A stretch of DNA of 12,501 nt from contig KL569398.1 in NCBI GenBank assembly GCA_000715685.1, positions 36,643 through 49,143 of the forward strand. Direction: 5' to 3'. Source of the DNA: Streptomyces lilacinus. Its GTDB lineage: Bacteria; Actinomycetota; Actinomycetes; Streptomycetales; Streptomycetaceae. The notes beneath the pieces were generated by a model. That model ran no database searches and was not told where the DNA came from. It was given only the letters and a program-made list of their open reading frames with translations. Numbering within the stretch: position 1 is the first letter of the stretch; each line of letters starts with the position of its first letter. The position numbers and the translations under genes are program-made. Positions 5,490 to 12,419 of this stretch are shown one piece after another.

Positions 5490-7220
5490 TATCAACGGCA
5501 GCTGGCCATGGCAACGCTCTTGTCCACTCTCGCCCAGCTGGGGGAGACCTTGGTGATGGCCTTGGCCTCCACGATCGTGCTGATGCTCGCTCACAGCGAA
5601 GGCTCGACGCTGACGCGGCTGGTTTTGACGGGAGCCACGGGGCAGTTGACGACGCTCGTCGGCGTGACCGCGCTGGTATATGCAGTGAGACTGGTCGTGG
5701 AATACGCCGCCGGAATCGCCTGGCACAGTCTCGGACAGGCAGTCGAGGACGACTGGCGCACCCGCACCTACGCCCAGGTGCAGCGCCTGGCACCGGAGAC
5801 ACTGGAGAATGAGCGCACCAGCAGGGTCACGTCCGTGCTGACCGAGGACATCAGTCAGCTGGGCACCTTCGTCGGCTCCACGCTGCCCGACGCGGTGCAG
5901 CTGGCAACCAGCTTCGCTGTGCTCATCCCGGCGTACATCCTGTGTGCCCCGCAGATCGCCTGGGTAGCCTTCGTACCGATCCCGGTGGTCACCTGGCTGT
6001 CCTTCCGACTCCACGAGCGCGCAATGGCGGATCACGCTATCTCCGGCACCCACAAGGCCCGGCTGACTAGCCGCATCACCGACAACCTACATGCCCACAC
6101 CACAGTGAAGGCTTCGCGCACTGAGGAGCATGAGGTCAAGGGCGTCGCGACGCTGAGCAAGGAATACCGGGAAGCCCAACGCCGTACTGGTCGCAGTGCG
6201 GCCGCACAAGCCCAGATCGTGAGGGTGGGCAGCATCTCGGGGATGGCGGCGATGCTGGTCCTGGGCGGCCGGGCAGTGCTCAGGGGGCAGCTGCCTGTCC
6301 AGGTGTTTGGCCCCTTGATCGAATTGCCGTCAAATGCGTTGTGGCGGCTCACTCGTTTGGGGTCCATCACTGACCAGTATCAGCGCACCCTCGCGGCGCT
6401 GGGCCGGGTGCAGCACCTGCACGACCTGCCAATGGAATCGGACACGGGCAGTCGAAAGTTGCCGGTCGACCAGGTCAAGGGAGAGATCGAGGTCCGCAAT
6501 GTGACCTTCGCCTATCCAGGTCGGTCTCCGGTCCTTCACAAGACATCTCTCTATATCGCGCCTGGTCAGGTCACCGGCATCGTCGGCACGACCGGTGCGG
6601 GGAAAACCACGATCGCCACGCTGTTGATGCGCTTCCGTCACCCTGGCTGTGGAGGAGTGTTCCTCGACGGTGTAGATGTGCGCGCGCTGGCCCTGCCCGA
6701 TCTGCGTCGCGCCATCGGGTACGTCGCCCAGGAGCCATTCCTGTTCGACGCAACGATCGCAGAGAACATTCGCTACGGCACTTTCGACGCCACAGACGAG
6801 GAGCTTGTCACGGCTGCCCGCACTGCCGGCGCGGATGCTTTCATCACCGCCCTGCCCGACGGTTACGCAACTGCGGTCGGTGAGCGCGGCGCGGCGCTGT
6901 CCGGGGGCCAGAAGCAGCGCATCGCGTTGGCACGCACCATCTTGCGTGATCCCCCGGTAGTCATCCTCGACGAGGCCACCTCCGCGGTGGACAACGAGAC
7001 CGAGGCGGCCATCCAGGGCGCTCTCCAGCGGTTCAGCGCGCACCGCACCATGGCGGTCATCGCGCACCGGCTGTCAACTGTCCGGAACGCCGATCAGATT
7101 TACGTCCTGGGCACCGGCGGCGTGGTGGTCGAACAGGGCAGGCACGATGACCTGGTGGCGCGGGGTGGGACGTACGCAACGCTGTGGAGCCTGCAGGCGG
7201 GCCAGCGGCACCTGCCCTGA
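5490..7220 (+). CDS. ABC exporter, fused permease and ATP-binding domains (5' end lost)
   Basis: The 576 visible residues form a type IV (ABCB-like) half-transporter. The membrane domain runs to about residue 310, with hydrophobic spans near LAMATLLSTLAQLGETL, LTTLVGVTALVYAVRLVV, FAVLIPAYILCAPQIAWV and ISGMAAMLVLGGRAVL, and a coupling-helix region WRTRTYAQVQRL. The nucleotide-binding domain has Walker A GTTGAGKTT, Q-loop YVAQEP, signature LSGGQKQRIALAR, Walker B VVILDEATSAVD and H-loop IAHRLST, all intact. It works as a dimer in the inner membrane; the cargo is unknown. The HMA-like frame at 4922-5471 is probably its N-terminus, separated only by adapter at 5472-5488. It is followed, convergently, by a DUF5132-type gene. 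Association with metal handling is inferred from the HMA-like domain only, and that domain lacks cysteines. Confidence 0.93.
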   Translation, partial: YQRQLAMATLLSTLAQLGETLVMALASTIVLMLAHSEGSTLTRLVLTGATGQLTTLVGVTALVYAVRLVVEYAAGIAWHSLGQAVEDDWRTRTYAQVQRLAPETLENERTSRVTSVLTEDISQLGTFVGSTLPDAVQLATSFAVLIPAYILCAPQIAWVAFVPIPVVTWLSFRLHERAMADHAISGTHKARLTSRITDNLHAHTTVKASRTEEHEVKGVATLSKEYREAQRRTGRSAAAQAQIVRVGSISGMAAMLVLGGRAVLRGQLPVQVFGPLIELPSNALWRLTRLGSITDQYQRTLAALGRVQHLHDLPMESDTGSRKLPVDQVKGEIEVRNVTFAYPGRSPVLHKTSLYIAPGQVTGIVGTTGAGKTTIATLLMRFRHPGCGGVFLDGVDVRALALPDLRRAIGYVAQEPFLFDATIAENIRYGTFDATDEELVTAARTAGADAFITALPDGYATAVGERGAALSGGQKQRIALARTILRDPPVVILDEATSAVDNETEAAIQGALQRFSAHRTMAVIAHRLSTVRNADQIYVLGTGGVVVEQGRHDDLVARGGTYATLWSLQAGQRHLP

Positions 7221-7304
7221 AGCTTGCCGGGCAGGCAGCATGGAGGGCGCGCCGACATGAATAGCGGAGGGATGGTCCTTGCGCGTGTCAGCTTGTCGCG
7301 CCAC

Positions 7305-7559
7305 TTACTGATCGCCTTTTCGGTGCGATTCTCCGTCCAGGCTGTTGGCAACGCGCGTACGGGGAGCCGCTTGATTTCTGCTGGCCGCCTCGGCGGCCAT
7401 ATTTCGGATTTCCCCCTGCGCCTTACGGGACGCTTCCCTGGCTTCCACCACGAGCCGTGCGGAACTCTTGACAACGGTTTGGACAACTGGCTTGACGATC
7501 CGCCCGCCCAGAGGCGAGAGGATCATCCCCGCAAGGAATGGGATTGAGACAGGCGTCAC
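7305..7559 (-). CDS. DUF5132-type small protein, 84 aa
   Basis: GTG at 7559 has AAGGAG seven bases before it. The protein opens VTPVSIPFLAGMILSPLGGRIVKPVVQ, a hydrophobic Gly/Pro-containing segment. An amphipathic helix (VVEAREASRKAQGEIRNMAAEAAS) and a polar tail follow. It aligns by eye along most of its length with the protein at 8029-8298 (IPFLAGMILSPL versus PPFLLGLIMAPI; RNMAAEAAS versus QDLAAEATS), so the two are paralogues. I assign DUF5132 from memory of that family's pattern; its function is unknown and it tends to lie near HMA/P-type ATPase genes. It is transcribed toward the ABC gene, with 84 bases between the two stops. Confidence 0.72.
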   Translation of the reverse strand: MTPVSIPFLAGMILSPLGGRIVKPVVQTVVKSSARLVVEAREASRKAQGEIRNMAAEAASRNQAAPRTRVANSLDGESHRKGDQ

Positions 7560-8028
7560 GATGATGCTCCTTGGTTGAAGCCGGGCAGCCCCGTACAGGC
7601 GGGACCTTGACTGCGCACTAAAACCATTTCCTGGCGCCAAGGACGGCGTGGGCGTGCTACTGGCTGGGCGGTCCACTCGGGCTCACACATTCGCTCTTTC
7701 GAGTGTATAGCCCGTGAAGCGAGGGCGCAGAAGAGTCAGCTCAGAGCACAGGCGAGGCGTCCCCCTTAAGGTGCACGCTCGGAAGGGTGAACAGCTACGC
7801 GCTCGCCGTCGTGGCGACTGAGAGAACCCTCAGGGTTCACGTGGGCGGCAAATTACTGACGCGGGCAGGTTCGTGCTAGACATTCGTGGTGCACATGGCG
7901 ATTCCGGCTGGCACTCCAAGGACTTCCCAGTAATCTGTGTGTTGCGGTGATGAGCGTCGAACTGCGGTGAGTTCAGCTGCTTAACGAGAAGCGCGGAATG
8001 TCGCGAAGTGTTAGAGAGGGTGAAAGTA
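7560..8028. promoter_or_regulatory. Divergent intergenic region between the two DUF5132 genes
   Basis: About 470 bases without a convincing gene, less GC-rich than the surroundings and flanked by divergent paralogous genes. It must hold promoters for both. It contains a perfect 15-base palindrome, GAACCCT-C-AGGGTTC (7824-7838), a candidate operator. I could not identify -10/-35 boxes with confidence. Confidence 0.5.
7824..7838. promoter_or_regulatory. Perfect palindrome GAACCCT-C-AGGGTTC
   Basis: Seven-base arms match exactly around a single C. It lies about 190 bases before the 8029 gene and 265 before the 7559 start. A dimeric repressor could bind it; this is inferred from symmetry only. 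Confidence 0.4.
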
Positions 8029-8298
8029 ATGCCACCTGTTCTTCCTCCTTTCCTCCTAGGGCTCATCATGGCCCCGATCGTGAAACGGATGGCCATGCCT
8101 TTGGCGCGCGGGATCATCCAGACTTCGGTCAATCTCGCCGTGGAGGTCAAGCGCGCAGCGCAAGAGGCCGGTGAGGATCTGCAGGACTTGGCCGCCGAGG
8201 CCACTTCGGAGATGTTCGCCGCAGAGTTCCAGGAGTCGGGCCAGCCGGCCAGCGCTCCCAAGGGTGGCACCGCCACCGCAGGCGCCAAGAAGGCTTGA
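8029..8298 (+). CDS. DUF5132-type small protein, 89 aa
   Basis: ATG at 8029 with GAGGG eight bases upstream. The protein starts MPPVLPPFLLGLIMAPIVKR, a hydrophobic segment that could insert in or lie on the membrane. An amphipathic helix (LAVEVKRAAQEAGEDLQDLA) and a low-complexity Ala/Gly/Lys tail (GGTATAGAKKA) follow. It is paralogous to the divergent gene at 7305-7559. The family pattern fits DUF5132, small proteins of unknown role often found with HMA-domain transporters. It is followed 67 bases later by the 8366 gene on the same strand, so the two may be co-transcribed. Confidence 0.75.
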   Translation: MPPVLPPFLLGLIMAPIVKRMAMPLARGIIQTSVNLAVEVKRAAQEAGEDLQDLAAEATSEMFAAEFQESGQPASAPKGGTATAGAKKA

Positions 8299-8365
8299 TG
8301 CTCACTGCGCGAGCCTCGACAGCCGAAGTGATGAGCTGGGACGGTCCCAGCAGGAAGGTTGCCGT

Positions 8366-8701
8366 GTGACTCGCAGACCACTGCTTCGAAACCGAAGGCA
8401 GATCCCACAGAGATCGACTGACTCCCGTAGTGCGGATGGAGCAGGTCCACAGCCCGCCGGTTCCCCAGCGCTCAGTGCTGACCACAGCTCGGGCGGCCCC
8501 CCCATGGCCCGCGTGGACCTGGCGCAGACAGTGCCGCCGCGCACCCTGTATTCCGCCGAGCTGGTCGTGGGGGCGGTCGGATACCAGCTCATCGTCCGCG
8601 ACCATGTCCGTGACACGCTCGAAAGTACGCAGGTTCCCAGTAGGGCCGTCGCCAAGCTTCCGACCTACTTGGCGAAGCTGGACCTGCGGCCGCATCAGTA
8701 A
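8366..8701 (+). CDS. Hypothetical protein, 111 aa
   Basis: I do not recognise this protein. GTG at 8366 follows AGGAAGG with seven bases between, a good ribosome binding site. The first 45 residues are basic then Ser/Gly/Pro-rich and probably unstructured. From MARVDLAQTVPPRTLYS on, the sequence looks folded: SAELVVGAVGYQLIV, then RDHVRDTLESTQVPS, then LPTYLAKLDLRPHQ. An internal ATG at 8504 would give just this 65-residue part, but it lacks a clear ribosome binding site. The gene lies 67 bases after a DUF5132-type gene and is the last gene before the island's right edge. Confidence 0.55.
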   Translation: MTRRPLLRNRRQIPQRSTDSRSADGAGPQPAGSPALSADHSSGGPPMARVDLAQTVPPRTLYSAELVVGAVGYQLIVRDHVRDTLESTQVPSRAVAKLPTYLAKLDLRPHQ

Positions 8702-8793
8702 AAGACCCTTCCGGCTGCGGCGGCGCCAACTTGCCCATGGCGGCTGGCAGGCTGACGGCAGGAATCGGCCAGACGGCGTCGGGATTGGTCCCT

Positions 8794-9855
8794 CTAGCCT
8801 AGTTCTGTGCCGATGGGTGGACCGGCCGGAAGACGGATCAGGCCGGCATTGCTATGGGGGCGGATGACGAGGGGTGGCAGGTGCCCGGCAGTGGCCGCGG
8901 TGCAGGTGCCCGCCTCGGGGTCTACGAGGACGAGCAGGCAGGTGGCGAAACGGTCGAGGCCGATGCGCGCGGCGCGATGGTCCGCTTCGGCGAGCATGGC
9001 GTCCGGGGGCAGGCCGGCGGCGGCGACGGTTCGCAGGGCGGAGCGGTACTGGCTCATGGCGACCGCGGCCTGGAAGCCGTGTCCCATCACGTCGCCCATG
9101 ACGAGCAGGGTGCAGCGGTTCGGGAGGGCGATGGAGTCGTACCAGTCGCCGCCGACGAGGGCGCTGCGGCCGGATGGGAGGTAGCGGGTGGCCACTTCGA
9201 CCGTGGGGTGCGGGTGGTCGGGCTCCGACAGCAGGGCACGTTGGAGTTCGAGCGTCATGGTGTGCTCGTGGGTGTAGCGGCGGGCACTGTCGATGGAGAT
9301 GGCGGCGCGTTGGGCCACACTCTGTGCGGTGATCACGTCATCGTCGTTGAAAGAAGCTGACGCCCCCGCCCTCATCAGGGTGATGAAGCCGGCACAGCGA
9401 TCTGCGGTGGGCAAGGGGACGATGAGAAGCGAATGGATGCCGGCGGCACGGAAAATCCTCGCGCGGTCCGGGTAGATGGTGCCGTTCTGGAAGGCTTCGT
9501 CCGAGGCCATGGTGCCCAGCCAGGGCCGTCCGCTGCCCATGCAGCGCCGGGCGACCGCGCCGCGAGGCAGATCCATGTAAGGTTCCGGGCCTCTCAGCTC
9601 GCGCAGGTGCCCTTGCAGCTCCGGCGGTGCGGAGACTTTCATCTTCCGCAGACGCAGCATGCCGGACGGCGGAGGAATACCCGGGAAGTCGTCGTCAGCG
9701 ATCGTGACGGTTGCCACGTCCGCGAAGGATGGGGCGAGAAAGTCGGCCAACTCGCCGCAGGTGGACTCGACGTCGAGCGTGGTGCCCACCCGGGTGGCTG
9801 CGGCATCGAGCAGCGTGAGCCGCTGGTGGGCGCAAGCGCATGCTTCGACTGCCAT
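8794..9855 (-). pseudogene. GAF-SpoIIE/PP2C phosphatase, N-terminal part (truncated by insertion)
   Basis: ATG 9855 with GAGG five bases before it gives MAVEACACAHQRLTLLDAAA. Residues about 10-180 are a GAF sensor domain (LLDAAATRVGTTLDVEST to IHSLLIVPLP, then QRAAISIDSARRY). From about 195 the PPM/SpoIIE phosphatase starts: VGGDWYDSI and MGDVMGHGFQAA supply N-terminal metal ligands, and TAGHLPPLVI follows. The normal frame stops at a TAG that comes from the insertion edge (8794-8796), just after GTELG. The missing end with TDG and DDIALL is at 2363-2611; rejoined, the protein is 433 residues. Such enzymes dephosphorylate anti-anti-sigma factors in Rsb-like switches. As it stands, loss of the C-terminal aspartates should abolish activity. 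Confidence 0.9.
8799..8802. repeat. CTAG target-site copy, right end of insertion
   Basis: CTAG joins the island (ending 8798) to the front half of the phosphatase. A second CTAG at 8794-8797 makes CTAGCCTAG, so the exact edge could shift by five bases. Only the 8799 copy is needed to rebuild the gene with the left copy. Confidence 0.7.
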
Positions 9856-10066
9856 GGCTGCCTCATGCCCGCCCAACCCCGCCGGACATCCATGTATCCA
9901 CCCTGCACCGTGGTGCGGTAGCCGACGACCCGAGACAGCCAATGTGCACACTGCACCCCTGGGGGCGGGCCTGTGCCGGCGCCGCACGGGCCGCGGCGAC
10001 GCCCAAGGCCGCGTCGTTCGATACGGTCAGGCATGCCGCCAGGGCGGCAATGCGGAACCCAGGTGC
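9856..10066. other. Gap between phosphatase and Nudix genes
   Basis: The phosphatase frame stays open upstream to 9987 but loses domain similarity above 9855. No separate gene or clear promoter is evident. Both neighbours read on the minus strand, so the phosphatase promoter is expected here. Confidence 0.4.
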
Positions 10067-10567
10067 TTACGTCCAGCCGTTCAGCGACACCTGAGGGCCG
10101 TCGGCGAGATACCGGTGCAGGGCACTGGCGGTGGTGTCGACGAAATTCACCGGGATGTCGTCGGTATCGACCCAGCAGACCTGGGCGTGCTTGCAGGGTT
10201 CGCGGTTTTCGGGTTCGCCGTTCCATTCGTGGGCGGCGAAGACGACGGTAAGGAAGCCGTTGGGAGCTTCGACGCCCCAGGCGCTGTGGATGATGTGCGC
10301 GACCTTCAGGGACTCGGGCTTCACGGTCACGCCGGTCTCTTCGTGCAGCTCTCGTACCGCGGTCTCGGTGACTGGTTCGCCGGGTTCGCTCTTGCCGACG
10401 GGTAGGTCCCACATGCCCTGTGCGAACTTTGCGTTCCGGCTGCGCTGGAGGAGGACGACGCGGTTGGCGGCCTTGTCGTGGACGATGACGGCGGCGACCA
10501 GCAGAGTCATGGATTCCAGGGCGGGCGGCAGGGCTTTGGGCTGGTCGTCGGTGTTCGGCTGAGCCAC
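10067..10567 (-). CDS. Nudix hydrolase, 166 aa
   Basis: The protein has a perfect Nudix box, GKSEPGEPVTETAVRELHEE followed by TGV (Gx5Ex7REUxEExGU), at about residues 58-80. Core strands flank it (LLVAAVIVHDKAANRVVLLQR before, GMWDLPVGK leading in, GFLTVVFAAHEWNGEPENREP after), so it should hydrolyse a nucleoside diphosphate-linked or related compound with Mg2+. The start is GTG 10567, with GGGA about nine bases before it. It lies downstream of the HTH-TPR regulator on the same strand (134-base gap). In the actinomycete element pSAM2 the immunity factor Pif is a Nudix protein, so a similar role is possible here if this is element DNA. The true substrate is unknown. Confidence 0.92.
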   Translation of the reverse strand: MAQPNTDDQPKALPPALESMTLLVAAVIVHDKAANRVVLLQRSRNAKFAQGMWDLPVGKSEPGEPVTETAVRELHEETGVTVKPESLKVAHIIHSAWGVEAPNGFLTVVFAAHEWNGEPENREPCKHAQVCWVDTDDIPVNFVDTTASALHRYLADGPQVSLNGWT

Positions 10568-10701
10568 GGTCGGTGTCCCTTTGTCGGCCGGTTGGTGGGC
10601 AGCTCGGACCGGACGAGAACCATCGGCGGCGAGGCATCCGATGGGGAGGTCAGCCCCTCGTCATCATGGCCTTGATCGTCCAGTCCAACGACCGAATCCG
10701 C

Positions 10702-12042
10702 TCAAAGCACCAGGGATGATGGGGCGACCGTTCGTGCGCGCTCGTAGAGGTCCCGTGCCGTCGCGTTCTTCAGGTGGGGGCGGATGAGGCCGAACATGGT
10801 CTTGATCCGGTCGTCGGCGCGGCCGGACTGGACCATGGGGTAGTCGTCGAGCGCCTGGTGCCAGGTGGCGCAGGCCGCTTCCAGGTGGCCGATTTCCAGT
10901 TGGCGCTCAGCCAGGGTGGCGCGGTGCCGTACACGGGCGCGGCGATACACGCTGTAGCGCACCTTGTCCGACTCCTGCATAGCCGCGATGGCGCCGGGAA
11001 CGTCGCCGAGTTCATAACGGACCTGGCTGATGTGGTAGTTGAGTGCAGCCGGGTCGTACGAGCCGAACGCCTTGCCACGAGACTCGGCGCGGTCCATCGC
11101 GGCCTCGGCCTCGCGGATGTACCGCAGGGCGCCCGCTCGGTCACCGGTCTGGGCGGCCGCGTGCGCTTGCTGGCCGGCGAGGAAGGCCCGCATGCGGGGC
11201 CCGGCCTTAGGGGAGGCCGAGGCAGCCGCGTCGGCCAGTTCCATCGCTTTCGGCCCGTGGTGGAGGTCCACTGCTTGGACGCTCATGCCGCGCAGCGTGG
11301 TGCAGTAGGTCAGGTGGTCCTCGGACGCGCCCGCCAGCTCCAGCGCCTTGACGTAGTAGCGCTGGGCAAGGCCGTGCAGTCCCTCGTCCACGGCCATGTA
11401 GCCGGTCAGGTACAGCAGGTCCGAGGCTGCGGACAGCATCGCTTTGCGCACGTCGTCGGGCGCGTCGCAGCGCAGGTAGGAAGCGACGGTGTTCACCACG
11501 AAGGTGGCGGCCAAGGGGCGTGCGTGGCGACCGCCGAACTGGTCGTCCAGTTCCGAGACGCGCTCGGTCATGGCGATGACCATGTCCACTTCGTTCATGC
11601 CGATACGGCTGGCGCGGCCGGACTGGACCGCTTCGGCACGCCCGATGACGTCGGGCCAGCTGGGGATGGTGAGGGCCACGGAGAACAGGCCGACCCCCAG
11701 GACGCTGCGGCGTGATGGGTCCATGTCCTGCCTCCCGAGGTCGATCAGCCCTTCCACGGTATCTGCGGCCGTGGGGGTGCGATCGCGGGGAACGGGCAGG
11801 CCGGCCTCGGCATGGGTGACAGGGCGTCCGAGGCGTCGTGAAAGGGCTTCGAGGATGCACGCCCGCACGGCTGCGCGCGGGACTGTGCCGCCCAGCCAGT
11901 GGCTCACCGCCGACTCGTCGTAGCGCAGGGGGGTTCCGGTCTCGGTGCCCACGCGGTTCACCGCCCGGGCGAACTGGCGGTGAGTCCAATGACTTTCGGC
12001 GAGCAGCCGTCCGAGCGCCTCGTTCGGTTCACGCTTGGTCAT
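10702..12042 (-). CDS. HTH-TPR transcriptional regulator, 446 aa
   Basis: ATG 12042 with GGGAG eight bases before it. Residues 1-80 form an XRE-like helix-turn-helix (EALGRLLAESHWTHRQFARAV, then DESAVSHWLGGTVPR). A linker with SRRSVLGVGLFSVALTIPSW follows; this looks Tat-like but is internal, so it is unlikely to be an export signal. From about residue 190 come tetratricopeptide-type helical repeats (YYVKALELAGASEDHLTY, AMELADAAASASP, ALRYIREAEAAMDRAES, LAERQLEIGHLEAACATWHQAL) for ligand or peptide binding. Such proteins are abundant in Streptomyces and usually control divergent or adjacent small genes; here the divergent gene starts 150 bases away. Its ligand is unknown. Confidence 0.85.
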   Translation of the reverse strand: MTKREPNEALGRLLAESHWTHRQFARAVNRVGTETGTPLRYDESAVSHWLGGTVPRAAVRACILEALSRRLGRPVTHAEAGLPVPRDRTPTAADTVEGLIDLGRQDMDPSRRSVLGVGLFSVALTIPSWPDVIGRAEAVQSGRASRIGMNEVDMVIAMTERVSELDDQFGGRHARPLAATFVVNTVASYLRCDAPDDVRKAMLSAASDLLYLTGYMAVDEGLHGLAQRYYVKALELAGASEDHLTYCTTLRGMSVQAVDLHHGPKAMELADAAASASPKAGPRMRAFLAGQQAHAAAQTGDRAGALRYIREAEAAMDRAESRGKAFGSYDPAALNYHISQVRYELGDVPGAIAAMQESDKVRYSVYRRARVRHRATLAERQLEIGHLEAACATWHQALDDYPMVQSGRADDRIKTMFGLIRPHLKNATARDLYERARTVAPSSLVL

Positions 12043-12150
12043 GCCTTCAACTCCCCATGCCCGTACGTACTTTCAAGGCTTTCAAGTCCTGGCGCCGCTG
12101 CAACGGTACCGCCGAGCGTGGTCACGCGGTTGCGTAGAGGCAGCAGGGAA

Positions 12151-12166
12151 CGGCGAGATCTCGCCG
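12151..12166. promoter_or_regulatory. Perfect 16-bp palindrome CGGCGAGATCTCGCCG
   Basis: It lies in the 149-base divergent gap between the HTH-TPR gene and the small gene at 12192, 25 bases before the latter's ATG. Its place overlapping a likely leader suggests repression of the rightward operon, perhaps by the HTH-TPR protein. Symmetry and position are seen; binding is inferred. Confidence 0.5.
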
Positions 12167-12191
12167 CAGCCGTCGCCTGAGGGACTGAGGG

Positions 12192-12419
12192 ATGAGAAGC
12201 GAAGCGCGGGCCCTACTGGCCCGGTTGACCAAGGAGCGGGGCACAGACGGAACGCTGAGGATCGGCACCTACGAGGGCGCGGACCTGCCGCCGGGTTCGA
12301 ACCGGTTCTCTCCGTGCCGTTGCCCGAAGCATCGTCGTACCGAGTCCCAGGACAGCGAGACGGAGCTGAGCGCCGCAGTGCGCGAGGCCAACGAACACAG
12401 CCGTGGCGAGCGGCTGTGA
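12192..12419 (+). CDS. Small hypothetical protein with CxC motif, 75 aa
   Basis: ATG 12192 has GAGGG eight bases upstream (12179-12183). The protein has a basic helix (MRSEARALLARLTKERG), a short strand region (TLRIGTYEG) and SPCRCPKHRR, whose two Cys and one His could bind a metal. An acidic helical tail (ETELSAAVREANEHSR) follows. I do not recognise a named family. Its stop overlaps the next start by four bases (GTGA), which implies translational coupling with the membrane protein that follows. It is divergent from the HTH-TPR regulator and probably controlled by it. Confidence 0.68.
   Translation: MRSEARALLARLTKERGTDGTLRIGTYEGADLPPGSNRFSPCRCPKHRRTESQDSETELSAAVREANEHSRGERL

Larger units (their letters stand above)
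2612..8798. mobile_element. 6.2-kb insertion splitting the phosphatase gene (candidate transposon or island)
   Basis: The segment separates two halves of one phosphatase gene and is bordered by CTAG on both sides (2608-2611 and 8799-8802). It starts with the left inverted repeat of a complete IS and carries a Nudix-like/GNAT gene, an HMA-like/ABC transporter, two DUF5132-type genes and a 111-aa unknown. The right end (GGTCCCTCTAGC then CTAG) shows no resemblance to the IS terminal repeat, so a standard two-IS composite transposon is not seen. Either a right-hand IS was lost, or 3708-8798 entered a CTAG beside a resident IS. The bases 8702-8798 near the right end hold no visible gene. Confidence 0.75.

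Noticed and set aside
7689..7698. GTGTATA resembling the adapter
   Set aside because: Seven bases only, with normal intergenic sequence on both sides.
8854..9921. Long plus-strand frames antisense to the phosphatase
   Set aside because: These are mirror frames of a GC-biased gene with recognisable minus-strand domains.
11660..11705. Tat signal in the HTH-TPR protein (SRRSVLGVG..)
   Set aside because: The motif is internal, after a DNA-binding domain, so export is unlikely.
10774..11715. 313-codon plus-strand frame
   Set aside because: It is antisense to the HTH-TPR gene, which has clear domains and a ribosome binding site; the plus-strand peptide has no recognisable motif.
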